From assembly GCA_963377175.1 (NCBI GenBank), contig CAUJNA010000446.1:2268351-2332350 (forward strand): DNA of 64,000 nucleotides. The letters are read 5' to 3'. The notes beneath the pieces are model-generated. The model was not told the origin of the DNA. It saw only the letters and a program-made list of their open reading frames with translations, and made no database searches. Position numbers and translations under genes: made by a program. Source of the stretch: Effrenium voratum. Lineage: Eukaryota > Sar > Dinophyceae > Suessiales > Symbiodiniaceae. This document shows, in pieces, positions 9,591 to 22,705 of the stretch; position 1 is the first letter of the stretch; each line of letters begins with the position of its first letter.

Positions 9591-12500
9591 AAACGGTTCA
9601 TTCCCTCATTTCCTGCTGAGGTCTGGGTGCTTCTGAAAGTTAGGCCTTTTTGGTAGGTGATGTCCTGTTGGGTAGCCCAAAAAGAGGTCTCCCACAAAGG
9701 CGTTTCCAATTTTGAGACAGACCCTTCTAGACAGACAAGGCGAACGCAGGGACTGTGCTTGAAGAGAAGCCAAATGGACAATTCCGAATCCAAGCAAACC
9801 TCAACTTCTCAACTGATCTCAAAGGGGACCGCTCCAGTACCCATGCGGAAAACAGCACCTTTTCTTTGGTAGGTGAGTCACAATCAAAACCAGTATGAAA
9901 GGAGTTTACGCAAAATTCCGCAATGAATCCAGAGGCACCTATCTTTCATTGGTGTTGTTCCCATACTAACCTTCTGCTACCCGGGTTTGAATTGTGTTTC
10001 AGGTGATTTTCAAGAGACACCCTCCAAAACCCTGGCAACACCAAGGTCAACAAGAGAACAAAGAAAGTCAAAGTCAGCGTTTGCTTGCTTGTTCTCAGAA
10101 GGGACCCTACCCCCCCCCCCCCGCCACCACCCCAATGACCAGCCCAAAAATTGAGGGCAATGAGCCTCATACAGGAAGTAAGGCTTTACAGCTTGACGGG
10201 GTCTTTGCGAGGGCTCTATGGAGTGCCTGGAACTCCGAGAAATTCCAAGTGGATCCTTGGAAATTGGAGTGCCACTCCCCTCACTTGCCAATCAACGTCA
10301 GCCAATGGGATCGCTTCGTGGCTCTCGCGATCCCGTTCCTTGCAGCCCTGCGAGAGACTCGAGCCGAAACGAATCGATTGAATCGGACAGGCACTTTTCA
10401 GAAGCGACAAAGCAAGAGTAACATAAGACAACCATCCGAGTCCCCATGAGCAAATAGACAGACATGAACAAATAAGCAAAGACAAGCGAAGGAGAGTTCC
10501 CCGTGCGTTCGCCCAAAAAGGTTTGGGAGCAGATTTGAAACCTGGTAGAATAACCAAAACGGAAAAGCCATCAGAGGATTTGCTACCCTCAAGTTTGATA
10601 ATCTTTAGGAAGAACCCCTGCCCAAGGTACGCTGATCTTCCAACGGCTCCAAAAAGCCCCGAAACTCTCTCCTGACCTTCCTTCTGGTTAAGCACGTCCA
10701 TTCAAAACCCGTCTGGCAGGGAAGCTCCCCCGAACAAAACCCGCGATGATGCGGACGGAGAGTCCATGGATTCACGTTTCTCTGGGGGCCCAACAAAACA
10801 AAGCGTGTTGCCCAAACGGGAATCCTTGCAAGTGCCCCAAATTGTGCAACTGCATTCAACTACACACCAAGGGAACTCCAGTAAATTCAGGAATTGGTTT
10901 CCTTGTTTAAACTATGGCAGGGGATCCACCGTACTCGGGCCTACTCAGGCCAAAACCCGTCCGCATGGCCTGACTGGTCAGGGACTGGGAGATCAACCTG
11001 AGTCGCAACATGGAGCTCCCTTTGGCTCCCCTTTTAACTTTCCCGGAAGGGAAACGCACAAAAACGGAGACGCACATATTGCAAGTACAGTACGTATACC
11101 CTCAAAAAGCAGACATGCCTTTTTTTCTTGCAAGTACCCTCCCGGCGGTTCCATGCATTCCCCTTTCACTTCGAGAAGAGCAGCTTCCACTTGCAGGGTA
11201 CCTGACGGCCCTCAGGTTTGCCAAAATCAAAAGCTTGGGGAAATCACTGCGACCTCTACTTCACTGCGACTTCCGACGCCCGGAAATGGGTCTGGCTCGC
11301 GTCCCCGCCAACGCCTCAAGTCTCAACCGAAGAAACGCCTGGGTCGGTAGGGGCGTAAGAGGTTGGCAGCGAAATGTCCAACAAGTGAGGCTTGTCCAAA
11401 CCCATGGCTCAAACATGCTTAATTGACTGTTGTTAGGCTAAGCCCTTCGGACACCAACCACTTTGAAGATGATTTCCTATTGTAACTACATGCCGTTCAT
11501 GGCCAAAATGCTTTAGCTTCTGCCGCGAAACCGGCAGTTGAAGCTAAGAATATGTTTTTTTTCCTGCAGTTCCTAGAAGAGTTCGGTCCTCTTTCTCAGA
11601 GTTTTTGGGTGTCCTAAGTCATTATTGTTGGACCAAAGCGGCTGGATGTTTTTTGCTGGGTTGTTGATGGTTTGCCTCTCCCAAAAAAGAACAGATCCCT
11701 GGAGACAGAGGGTGAGTTGTCCGCCCAAGATATGATTCAGCCCTTATTGGGGGCATCCATCTAACTCAGCACCGTGTCTAGGTACGTGAATAAACCGAAT
11801 ACACCCGATCACTCAGAGAGTCCCTCTTTGCTTGTCATAGTTTCTCAATCTGGGATTCACAGTGCTTACAAGTTGGCAGTTTAGTCACCCCTTGAAACGA
11901 ATCCAGTCCCTACACCCAGTTGATTTACCCAGCAGAGTTTGGCCAAAACCTGGTTTCAACATCTTTGAACCAGTGTTCAAAGTTCCAAAGCAGCCTCCTG
12001 TTGATTTCTCTTCAGGGGGTCAGGGTCGCAACTGGATGTTGAAACCAACGATCCGAAGCCGGTGGCGCATCCACTTCTCCCCGGGCCGGGCGCCCGCGCA
12101 TCCAAATCAAACTCGCCTGGAAGCTTCGCTGTGGCTGTGAGGAAAAAGGCAACATATGGACGGCGCGTCTTTTCTTGGGGCCGCACAAAAACAACAGTGG
12201 CGTCGTGTTTTTGTTGTTGGTTCTCAAGAAAGGACACTCAGATATCTTGAGCGAACCTCACAAACGAGGAAATCATGCCAAACATATCAGGCATATTCTC
12301 CAAAACCCTCGCACCCGCTGCGCCGCCAGTTTCGTCCCCTGGGCCGCAAGTTGTGCAAGATTGCGCCTAAAACCGCTCCCTTGAAAGAGTCCCCTGGAAG
12401 GGCTGGTAGGGTCCCTGGACATGGCCCGACACTTTCCCTTGTCCAACCACCCTCAAAGGCCTCTGGGCTTTCAATGGCGCTCCAATTGGAAGAAAACGGT

Positions 12501-12894
12501 CCTTGAGAAACACCCAAATGACAGGGTGTTCCTTTGACCCCTTGGAACAAGTTCGGCCTGACCCCACATTTATGAACCCATGAATTAACATGGGGCTCCT
12601 AGTCAACCAGGAATTCTAAATCCGGGGTTGCCAATCAGAGGAAATCTGCAATTCCAACAAGGAATCAGCTTCCCGCTCATTGGTAGTTTGGGCTGCTGGT
12701 TTGGAGGTTTGGTGGGATTGCCCATTTACCCTCTACAGGAACCAGGGGCTCACCATCCAAACCACCAATCGAGAATTGGCTACTTGAAGAAAGTTTGAAA
12801 AGAAGAGCCCCGGGGCACGTAAACGAAACCAAGCCGCTGCTCAACTGAATAAGCCCGAAAAACAAACCAACAGCGAACATGAACTGAACAAACA
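9591..12894. other. Gene-free stretch
   Basis: No supported gene in 3.3 kb. A poly-C run lies at 10110-10122. A segment at 12727-12805 (ACCCTCTACAGGAACCAGGG, then CCAAACCACCAATC) recurs in altered form at 17130-17255. Overlapping frames up to 194 codons show no domain I know. Confidence 0.5.
10110..10122 (+). repeat. Poly-C run
   Basis: Thirteen consecutive C, then GCC. The complementary strand is a G-run. Confidence 0.9.
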
Positions 12895-12975
12895 GTGTCA
12901 TCTAACAAGCAACATAACACTACAACACAGCACAACATAACAACCAACATAACATCTAACCACATAACTATTCAA
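12895..12975 (+). repeat. AACATAAC-rich tract
   Basis: Loose repeats of ACAACATAAC/CCAACATAAC. Low complexity and non-coding. Confidence 0.7.
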
Positions 12976-13044
12976 CACGTTACACCGGAAAACCCAAAAC
13001 ACGTTGCACCCACATCCTGAACCAAACTAACACACGACACACGC

Positions 13045-13085
13045 GCCTGATACCGCGCTGGGCTCGGCGGCGTGCGGTACCTCGG
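13045..13085. repeat. Weak block F, copy I
   Basis: GCGCTGGGCTCGGCGGCGTG followed by CGGTACCTC resembles the GGCCGGTGCCGCGCGGCACCTC of the other F blocks, but the palindrome is broken. Confidence 0.4.
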
Positions 13086-13086
13086 C

Positions 13087-13128
13087 GCAACGCAAGGACT
13101 CCGACGTAGCAACGCAAGGACTCCGACG
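13087..13128 (+). repeat. 20-bp duplication
   Basis: GCAACGCAAGGACTCCGACG occurs at 13087-13106 and again at 13109-13128, separated by two bases. Confidence 0.9.
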
Positions 13129-13720
13129 CGTGTCAATTACTCATATTGTAGAGGTTCGGAGCAAACCCACACAAAATGCAGTATTTGATGCCTTGTAGCA
13201 GGGACTCTGTCTGCTGGTCCGGGAAAAGCTCGGTGAAGGAGCCCTTTTTGGGGATCCCGGGTGGATCAAACCCAGCTGTTCACGGGGTGAATTCCAATGA
13301 ATTGCCACCTGAGCTGCAACGGGTAATCTTCGCAATCCTCTCAACAATCGCTTGCTCAAAACGCCACTGACAAAGGTACTAATAACAACTGGAGCAAACA
13401 TCACAAGAGATCCATGTCATCCATGGTACTGGTGAATGAACCTGGAACCAAAATGAAACCAGGGAGATTCATCTGTGTTCAACCAGACTGGCCAACCGCA
13501 TGGTTTTGGGGAACCCTTTCTGTGAAACTTCTTTGTCACCAAAATTCGAGTGACAGAAAGTCGCAACCTGAAACCAACCATCGTCCACAACATGTTTTAC
13601 AAACAAAACATGCGGCTTGCCTTTTGGTTTCCCTTTGTAAGCCAACCCAAACGGATACCCCCGCAAATGCCCCGCGCCTCAAGCGAGGGCGCTTCCAGGC
13701 GAGAAGTGGACAGCACCGGC

Positions 13721-13746
13721 GAGGTCGGCATCTCTGTGGGCACCTC
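13721..13746. repeat. Block A2, copy I
   Basis: GAGGTCGGCATCTCTGTGGG then CACCTC, preceded by CTTCCAGGCGAGAAGTGGAC as in the other A2 copies. Minus strand: EVPTEMPTSPVLST, RLEAPSLEARG. Plus strand: STGEVGISVGTSADIE. Confidence 0.85.
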
Positions 13747-14139
13747 GGCGGACATCGAAGTCTGGCGCTTGAGCGATTTCCGCATAGGGACGCTTAAGGC
13801 TAACCTGGGCTGTCCAAACTGATCCCTGCTACTCTGACTTGTGTTTTTTAGTGAAAACTATCGCTAAACCAACTAAAATCCCAACCTAAGGAACTGGATG
13901 GCTGGGAACCACCAAATCAAGTGGTCTCGTTGAACGTAGTCCACGAACTTGGAATTCGAGTTTGGTGATCGGTCTGAAGGTTCAATCACCTTCCCTCCGC
14001 CCTCACAGGCAAATTGTTCCCTCCATGCCATGTAATCATTTGAGGGGGGTTGGTTCTGTCGTGGAAAACTGTGTGAATAACATAGCAAATCTGCGCATAC
14101 ATGGGTATGTCTACCTGGCTTACGTGTGTCTACAAGTAT

Positions 14140-14180
14140 GCCATATATCTATGTACATATACATATTGTACATGTATAAC
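14140..14180. repeat. AT-rich tract, copy I
   Basis: Mixed ATATCTATGTACATATACAT sequence. It lies between A2 and B2, where copies II and III have (TA)n runs at 27.82 and 38.40 kb. Confidence 0.7.
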
Positions 14181-15053
14181 GCACGTCTAGTTTTTATCCA
14201 TGGAAGCCCTGCCGGCCACGGCAAAAACACACATCCCAGAAAGGCCCAAAAGTAAGAAGTCTTAGGCCCTTGGCCGTCTGCGGTGTTTGGGGGAACCCCG
14301 AAAAGCCTTGCTATGGATATCTCTTGAGGAGAGGTCTCTAAGAGCTCGGGGTGTGAATTCAAAGGTCTTCCACCAAAGTTTGCGGAGGTGCAAGAGCAAC
14401 ATGTACACCAAACAGGGACCCCCATTCGCCAAATGCCCGCGAGTCTTGTCAGCGTGAAAACGAGGAAAGTAGGGTGGCCTCTGTCAAACCTGCTTCAACT
14501 TCAAAAACCATCACAGCCACCAGGAAAGCTCACACACCATCAATCGAACCATCAAAGTGGCCACCCCACCAAACAAAACACACCACCACACCCAAGCCCC
14601 CCATCCGCCCATCCCTTTCACATCTGGGCTCTTTTGAGGTCTAGAGTGACATCCTGTGGATCCGCGTCTATGATCGTATTGAACCTCGAAGATTCGAAGG
14701 TTTGACCCACCAAGTCTTGAGAAACATGTAACCACGTTAGATTCAAGAGACCCACGAACCCTCCAGCCTCCAGCCTCTATCCCTGCCCCCGGCCCCCGGC
14801 CCCGCCCCACCACCCATGGTTGTGGAAAATAAGCCTATGATACCAAAGAGGGCTATGACAACTTTCTCCCTCCAAAGAGGGTTCCTTTCACAGACAGTGG
14901 CAGCCTCAAACCAAGCATTTTCCTCAGGCCATACTTTTTTGCTGGCATCCAATCCCTTTCCTTTTGGTTTCCCTGTAAACACCCAGCTGAAACCACCCCC
15001 TCCCGTTCCCTCAAACCTCCTTCAACCCTCAACCCCCCACCCCCTGAGCTTTC

Positions 15054-15125
15054 CGCCGGCATCTCCGAGGGCGAGGGCGCCAGCGCTGAGGAGCCCAACG
15101 CAGAAGAGCCCAGCGCAGCTGGCGG
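15054..15125. repeat. Block B2, copy I
   Basis: CCGCCGGCATCTCCGAGGGC continuing to GCGCTGAGGAGCCCAACGC and AGAAGAGCCCAGCGCAGCTG. Minus strand: ALGSSALAPSPSEMPAESSG. Plus strand: AGISEGEGASAEEPNAEEPS. Confidence 0.85.
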
Positions 15126-16274
15126 AAGCTTTTAAGCTGTCGGCTTTCGAGCAGAAAACGGGGCAGGGGGGTGCCCTTTGGTCCAAGCTTCCTACACCCT
15201 GGGCTATGGGAATCACCCTCAAGCCTATGTCCAGATAACACCTTATGTGGGTTTGCTGGTTGAGTTTGGCTATAATCTCCCTGGAGTGTAATCCCAGGGC
15301 GTGAAACCGGTCACTTGGTTTTAATTTGATAAGTGCACAATGACAAAATCATACATGCTAGGTTAGAAGCTATAACCAAGGCTATAACTAGGGTGGCTGT
15401 GGTTGGTGCCCGAACCTTCCATGGCAATAACCAACCAAGTTGAACACCCCAAGCTGTCTTTAACATGGCAATGATGGTGTGAAAATTAGAGGGGCATGCA
15501 AAAGGTGATGCGTTTGGAGACTGTGTTTCCGTCTTCCTGTGCTTCCATGTTACTCTTTCTGCTCGACATGAAGCGCGCCAGTTGGCTGAAGGTGAATGGC
15601 ACCATTCCCCCATTTGGGCTTAATCATCCCCCTTACCCCCAGATTGAGGGAATTGTGCCATTGATCTACTTTCACCTGTAACGGAAGGAACCCAACCGTT
15701 TTGGGGATTGGACGCTCCCAGTCATTCTGGGGGTTCCATGTCAACTCACAAGGGCGTCAACGGGATTCAAGTCGTAACTCACATCTAAGTTTGTGAAGTA
15801 GGAAAACGAGTTCGAACAACGACTCTCAGCCAGTATGGTTAAACCCATCACCTGCTTCACAATGCTTCAGCATGTGTCATCATTTTTGAAGTCGTGGACA
15901 CCCCGGATAGATCCCCTTAGGCCGGCCCTGAGTCCAGCAAAGGCCGCCCTGCATGCGGTTTGCGTCGGGATCCTCAGTTTTCTGGGGGACGAGGGGTTTG
16001 GGGGCGGAAATTGAACAGGCGGACGTAGCTGAAGAACCCGCCTGATCTGACGGGAAGCGGCAACTCCTTGGTTGTCGATGGCAAATGCCACGAGATGGAA
16101 CCAGGAAACCAGTTTACACTTCCCGGACATGCATGGGTGTTTCTGAAAAACATCTGACTGCTCAAAAGGCGATAGTTTTGACTTACCCTTAGGTTGCTGG
16201 TGCTCAGTAGGGAATGACCCAGGGTTTTGGGAATGAACCTTTCGGTTCTACTGACATGGATATAAAGGTTTGTA

Positions 16275-16302
16275 GATATATATATATATACATATCGGAC
16301 CT
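16275..16302. repeat. Short (TA)n tract
   Basis: AGATATATATATATATACATA: a short microsatellite. Confidence 0.8.
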
Positions 16303-17129
16303 ACTATAAGCCCCACAGTAGAACCACCTACTAAAATGGCCGATGGGGGTTTTGGGCGCTGCTCAATTGGGAGCGAGGCTGAAGCCAAAGGAATTTACGC
16401 GGACACATACCTGGACATCCATAGTTGGATACGGTTGAAGTTACTTGCCTTTCGGATGGGGAAAAGGCTTGGCTCTGGAATGACCTCAAAGTTGGGAATG
16501 CAGGGTGGCCTGGTGAGTGGTTTTGACTCATGTCACCTTTACATTTGACATGAGAGTCAATATCGACCTTTGTGTGCATGATGCTGGGAAATCGAGTCGG
16601 GCGGATGACATATTTGCCCGGCACAGTTGCTCCGTCAGTACATGTTTGTGGTAACTCAAGCCGCGATGAAATCCCTGGGTGAGGTCTTAGCACAGGATTG
16701 GGCCAACAAAACCTTAATGATTAAGGCCTTACTGCGGCCTTACTAAGGCCTCATGGGCATAAACAAAAGGGGGCTTCGACATGGCCATTTGGAAAAAAGG
16801 ATGTGCTGTCACACTATAACTTCGACCCTGGAAAAGTAAACATTCTCCTGGTGAGCAGAGTCTAAAGCAGTCCCGTGACCCCTCCCCCAGATTTAGAAAG
16901 ACTCTTGCGGTTTCTTGCCAAACAAAACGGTTGTGGCCAAGACATGAACCAGGGCCCCCGCGCCTTAGCGAGTCTTGCCTTCAAGCCTTCGAAAATCCTG
17001 GTCTTTGTCTTTTGCTTTATACAGCTCTTGGAAGGGGTACCTCTGCGGGAGAACGGAAGGGGGATACTGCAGCGTGACATAAATCAGCTTCCCGGTGGTT
17101 TGATGTCTACGTATCACGAGAGGTTTCCC

Positions 17130-17255
17130 ATTAACCCTCTACAAAGGCCAGGGGTTCAAATCCGAACCCAAACCACCAATCCACCCCACCAATCCAAACT
17201 ACCAATCCAAACCACCAACTGAGGGTTACCTGAATAAAAGCTGGTCAAAAGAAAA
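17130..17255. repeat. ACCACCAATCC short repeat in a duplicated segment
   Basis: Four variants of CCAACCACCAATCC/CCAAACTACCAATCC. The surrounding segment, from ACCCTCTAC to the following CAAAAGAAAA, has a diverged partner at 12727-12805. Confidence 0.6.
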
Positions 17256-17292
17256 CCATCTTTTGGGGCAATGACTGACCAAGACAGCGCGC

Positions 17293-17340
17293 TGAGGCGT
17301 GGGCTGTGGCCGTTGGGACGCCTGGAGCCCAAACCAAAAG
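17293..17340. repeat. Block G, copy I
   Basis: GTGGGCTGTGGCCGTTGGGA, CGCCTGGAGCCCAAACCAAA. Minus strand APGVPTATAHASA; plus strand AVGTPGAQTK. Conserved at 30262 and 40905. Confidence 0.8.
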
Positions 17341-17880
17341 CACGGCCAGCAGCTCTTCTGGAGTGCATTGTGGTTGTTTCTTGTACTGGGTTTCTGTGGG
17401 TTTTTGTTTCTGGCGCTACTTGGTTTAGTCCTTAGGGTCACGGTTGCTCAACCTAACCTTTGGGAGGTGTCAAGGCGTTCCGCTCCAAACTTTTCCCAAC
17501 GACCAGTTGCCATGAGGAAAAGTGTTTGCTGTGGGTCATGTCCAAAGCAAACTCCCGGTGAACGAAGAATCAAGAGGAATGGCCGGTTCTGGTTGCCCGG
17601 CTCTGACCTCTTCTCGGACATTGTAGTTTATCATACAAACTGCGGGGAGGGCCGTTGAGAAGTCAATATATCCATCCACTTGAGGTTTGCTTTTTGAGCT
17701 AGTGAATCAAACAAAGAATTGGTTTATCTGCAAACAAACAGCCTTTGGAACCTAGGTATCCTTTCAAAACAATAGATGGCATCTCTGCTGTCTGTAAATA
17801 AAGTCAAACTGAAACCAGTGGAATCAATCGCTTTTAATTTTCAGACTGAGGCCAGAAACAACACCCACGCTCCATGCCCA

Positions 17881-17941
17881 AACACCTTCTGCCCGGCCTG
17901 ACAGCAACGTGCCCGCTTCCGCATCAGCTGTTGGCACCTGC
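17881..17941. repeat. Block E, copy I
   Basis: CTTCTGCCCGGCCTGACAGC then AACGTGCCCGCTTCCGCATC. Minus strand QVPTADAEAGTLLSGRAE; plus strand ARPDSNVPASASAVGTC. Confidence 0.85.
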
Positions 17942-20419
17942 TTGGAATATCCCAACAGGCTGCCTGGGGTTGGCTGCCGGAACAACCCATGGTTTAAACA
18001 CGGCGATGAGCCCCTATTGCGCGTCATCAATCAAGCGGACATAGGGGAGCCCCATATTATAAAAGGAGCCTTCGTGGCGAACGCTAACCTGCCACGATAT
18101 TACGAAAACGTAGTTGACAGGCTTCCCTCGCAACAACCAGTTGTCAAGCCAATGCTGACTTACAACCACATGACCTAAGCATAACATGTTGAGAGGCCAT
18201 AATTAAACCAAATGGTCGAACCTGGCTGCACCGAAATGCGACGCGTATTGAATACGCTATGCCGTCAGGCTCCCCAATACGTTTGGGCCCTCAACGTGTG
18301 TTGCTTTCAAGGGCGCTTGACGGGTCCGGATCTTTTCTCGACTTGTATCCAAGGGTCATGAGCCTCAGGATAAGGAGATGACAGGCCGAGTTGCTTTCGC
18401 ATGATGTCAAACATTGACGGGCCTTTTGACCGTGGCACAGATTTGCGCCTTTTTGGTTGGTTGATGAAAGTAAAGGAAAAGACAAGCGAAGACACGGCCG
18501 CTTTCATCGGCAGGAATGAGGTTCTACTGCGGTCCCCCAGCCACAAGGGAACATGGGCTGCCGCCACATGGACATGGAATTCCAAAGGTCACCCCCCTCC
18601 CCCGACTCCACCATTGAGCGGGTATCTTTCAGTGGCTGGTCATGCGAAAAACCAAACTGCTGGAGGTCTCATGATTTTGGCCATGTCACAGGGCCTCCGT
18701 TGAGATTTGCAACTTTCGGTATTTGCCTGGTCCAAAAACAGTCACGCGACCATCAGACTTATGCATCCCATGAAGGTGCACTTTGAGCAACTGCCTCCTT
18801 GGCAACCCTTCATGAGAGTAGCAAGCAGACTGCCAAGGAGGCAGAGCGATGCTTTCCCAGCGAAGGGAACAACCCGAATGGTTTTCTCCCCCGGTGAAGG
18901 AAAGCATAATGGAGGTCTAGATCTGTTCTACAGACTGGAAACTGCAAAGGGGCCAAATCCTTTGGACCCAAGTTGGAAGGATCTTGCAAATTGCGTTTGC
19001 AGGCCTCACCATGGGCTGTGTTCACGAAAAGGCCCTGCCCCATTTTGGGCGATTTCCAGCAGTACAGGCTTTCTTTCAAGACCCGGTCAGAGGGAAGAAA
19101 CATAATCCGTGGAAAAGGAAAGCAAAGAACATGCCAATGTTCTACCCTCATTGGCTTGGTCGTGTTCAGACCAACCCGGTTCTACCACAAAAAACCCTTT
19201 GCAAGGAAATTGAATAACTGCTTACCAATAGAAGTTCCGGTGCCCAAGATCCGACTCAAAACTCGAGGTACCCACCTCTGGGTATCTGATCATATCAAGG
19301 ATACCGGCTGGGGCATGTGGCTGCGCCCGAGGCGGGAATCGGAGCATCTAAACCCGCTCCCTGGAGAAACTATCCGCTTACTTTGTCAGAAGTCCTAACA
19401 GGAAGAGGGTGCAAGATTTACCTTATCTTCTACCTGTTGTTTGAGATGTTGCTTTAAACAACGGTAAAGCGGACTTGATCAGTGTTGAACTCTAAACAGT
19501 TGTTTTGTATATCAGAGTTCACCTCAAGACATGTTCCGTTATATATTTGTTTTAGTAGAAGGTACACATATAACAACGTGAAGATTCAAGGTTTTCGGTG
19601 CAAGGTAAGAAACCCCAAGGATTAGCCCAAGGAAAAGTCCGCCATCGTTTTATCTCAGCCGTGTTGGCCCCAGCCAACCCTTGATCTTCCAGGACCTAAC
19701 CCTTGAAGTGCCACCCTGAGACAGAAGCCCGGCCTTCGGCTGCTTCCAGTTGAAAAGAGCAACATTCGGCTGGGCCGGTTGTTGCGGTCAAAACCAACGA
19801 ACTTCCATTTGCTTCAGACTGCATTTGTCATTTTCCCTGGTTGGTTTTCCAGAGAATCTATCACTATTCCTTTTTTTCCGCAGGGGGCTTGAGGGGAATA
19901 CTCGTTTGTGTGAGTCGAGTGAACCTCACCATGTAAGGAGCAAGTTCAATAGACATACCAGTTAGCCTCCGCCCAGCACCTGCCATCCTCTTCCTAGGTG
20001 TAGTCGGTTGGGGCAAGGCCTTGTTTCAACCAAAAACGTCCCCTAACTGGTCCAAACCCAAACACGAGTAGACCCTTCCTCTTTGCGGGAGGATTGGGGG
20101 GGGGGTGGAAGATGAACGTTTTCTTGAAGGGGCCCCTTGTTAGGTGTCAATGTTTGAGGGAGGAAAACTCAGGCAATTCAATCTAGGCTAATTGTTGGTA
20201 ACGATGGTTTAGGTGGCTTGTACTGAGTTGCCCAAAGAACACACTCATACAACATTGACCTTTTGGGGCCCTGATTCAAGATCGACCAGAAAAGGGAACT
20301 CAACAGGTCAAAAGGTCGGCTTGGGCAAGTAGCTCGTGCACATGGCGACAACCCAAGCCGAGCCCCAGCTCCCTGCGCACGACGCTTGCGGCCGCGCCTC
20401 CATGGTGGCATCCACTGGT

Positions 20420-20445
20420 GAGGTAGGCAGCTCTGTGGGCACCTC
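20420..20445. repeat. Block A3, copy I
   Basis: GAGGTAGGCAGCTCTGTGGG then CACCTC, preceded by GCGCCTCCATGGTGGCATCC. Minus strand EVPTELPTSPVDATMEAR; plus strand VASTGEVGSSVGTS. Confidence 0.85.
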
Positions 20446-21440
20446 TGAGGGACATTCAGTCAAAGCCATGGAGGTGACACGTGGGAGCCCGAGCTTTGAG
20501 GGAGCTTCGAGATTTGCCCAAGACCAAACTGGGTCGATCCAAGACCCATCACATGTTGCTGTGGCGGGAAATGTTTAAATGTTCCGCATGTTCCACAAAA
20601 GTCAAAAGATTGTTTCGGACCAAGCAAAAAGCAATCATGCTGAGCATTCTCAAATGGTAGGCCATCTGCTAAATCGGGCTCTGGTCAAACAACAAAAACA
20701 CATTCTGCAAAATGTCGAAGAAAAACAAAAAGAAAACAACAAACTGAAATCAGCGATCCCCAAGAAAAGGACCAACATTGTGGTAAGCTCGTTCTACGCC
20801 CAGGTGAGCTTGCCATAAAATATGCAGAAAAGGTCCCTGCCTTCTTTTCATCCCCTTTCGAATTTCCGAAGGAAACACAAACAATTATGCGCTTGTGGTC
20901 AATCACCCAACAAAGCTCAACTTGAGTTTTGTAGGCGCCAGTGAGCTGCTATGGGCTCCTGGCCCGACTCCCATTTTCAGGCGTGCTGTTGGTTTTTGAC
21001 TTTTCGGGGTGGAGCATATTGGGCAATATACTCCAAGGATCCCATCCACAGGACTACTTTATTCGCTCCAACAAGTATCACAGAAAGTGCCAACCCACCA
21101 CCCAAGGTCCCTCAGCCAAGTTGCAACTTTGCCACTGAATGTTGGCTCGTTAGCGGGGTCTTTCCTCCACGAATTGGGACAACCCCCCATCGATGAACAA
21201 GGTCCATGCTTCAGGTGTTCACACCTCCGCCAGATGCCCAACAACCCCGGCAAAGAGCTCGAGCCCTTTCCGGGATTCACCCCCTTTTTTTGGGTGGAAA
21301 ACTCACCAAACCAAAAGAGAAAACATAGCACCCCTGAACAACTGGGGCCCATCCCTTCCCTTCCTTTCCCCACATCTTCCCCTCTCCTGCTACCCCTTTA
21401 GACCGCATGCCTCGTTTTGGCAGAAAAAGTCCGGGCCACC

Positions 21441-21510
21441 CCGCCGGCATCTCTGACGGGGACTCCACAGAGGACGCCAGTGAGGAACCGAAGGCCGAGT
21501 AAACTGGCGG
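21441..21510. repeat. Block B3, copy I
   Basis: CCGCCGGCATCTCTGACGGG, GACTCCACAGAGGACGCC, ending in AGTAAACTGGCGGGGTCGAA as in copies II and III. Minus strand ASSVESPSEMPAGWPG. Confidence 0.8.
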
Positions 21511-22649
21511 GGTCGAAGGGACCGGACCTGCTTCCGGGGCCTCCCCCGAAACGGGAAGGGCTTTCTATGGTTCTATCACTTGGAGTGCGCGAAACGTGAA
21601 GCAGAATCGGAACATAGAAACCTAGAAACATATTTCTCGCACTCATGCAGTAGGTAGTTTACGAACCATGGGATCTACGCACTTACGATTTGGAGTCATC
21701 ATTGGAGGAACCTCCTTTGGGGACTTCCTTTTGGGTTCCATGTGAATTTGCACGGGAGTAAAGATGTTTTTCTGGAACAACAAGTTTCAGCTTTGCTTTC
21801 AAAGCAAGGATCAGTCAGCGAATAAGGAGCAACTCCCTGCTGAACCAAGGTGCAAGCATGGGGGTCATCCAGATTCCAAAGTGCGCATGCAGTGTCCAAG
21901 GGAGCTCCTCGTAAAACCAACCCGTGCGGGGAGAGAGGGGGCATTTCAACGGAATGCTCTACCGGGCCAACCATTTTGTCAAACCGGGAGAAAATGGGAG
22001 GTGTCAACATGTACGTGGGGTGTGTACGAGATACATATTTGGGGCACGTACAGTTGGGGACGTCGTCAATTACTGTCCATGGATTGTCTTCGCCAACGAC
22101 GCTCTTGGTTGGCTTCTATGAGATAGGGGACAGGACTGTCCAAAAAATCGCAAGGCCATGTTCGAAAAATCTATCCAGTGTTCCAATCTTAGCAGAAACA
22201 TGACGGGAAGTGTAAGGGGCGATTGAATCATTATACGGGGATTCCTGCCAATTCACATCGGTTTTGGGTCGCCGTGTGCTTGCTGTGTTGAAGGAATGCG
22301 ACTTGATCAAGCTGAAAAGTGTGCCACTGCCCTCAAATCAGAGAGGCAGCTAAGACACTTCTATTGGCTCGAGTAAACATTCAGCAAGCGAACCAACCCA
22401 CAACCCCGGGAAAAAACGATCAACTACAAGGATTGCCCCGTTGATCCGTTGCACTTTTATTGGCATCCGTACCACTTCCTGAGTGGATTGGCTGGAGAAA
22501 GTCCGAAGCGTACATTTACCGCGAAACTCACACCCCCAACCATCTTCTTCGAATCACCTCAGTGGCTTGCTCAAGGCGCTGACAAAGACCACCAGTCGTG
22601 GGGTCACCATTCTTATCCCAGAAAGTCTCCAGGAACTGACGCAGCAGCG

Positions 22650-22705
22650 CTTGCGCCTGCCGACCTGCCCGGCACTGGCACCTCCTGCGCATTCGAACAG
22701 CAGAG
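22650..22705. repeat. Block D, copy I
   Basis: TTGCGCCTGCCGACCTGCCC followed by GGCACTGGCACCTCCTGCGC. Minus strand AQEVPVPGRSAGASA. Present at 33970 and 44110. Confidence 0.8.

Noticed and set aside
9101..9793. Minus-strand 230-codon frame rich in Leu-Ala-Trp-Pro
   Set aside because: Produced by the GGCCA minisatellite; a different frame is open on the other strand over the same bases.
17145..17170. tRNA-like T-arm (GGGGTTCAAATCCGAACCC)
   Set aside because: The stem around TTCAAAT does not pair correctly, no D-arm or acceptor stem fits upstream, and the segment belongs to a repeat also found near 12.74 kb without this word.
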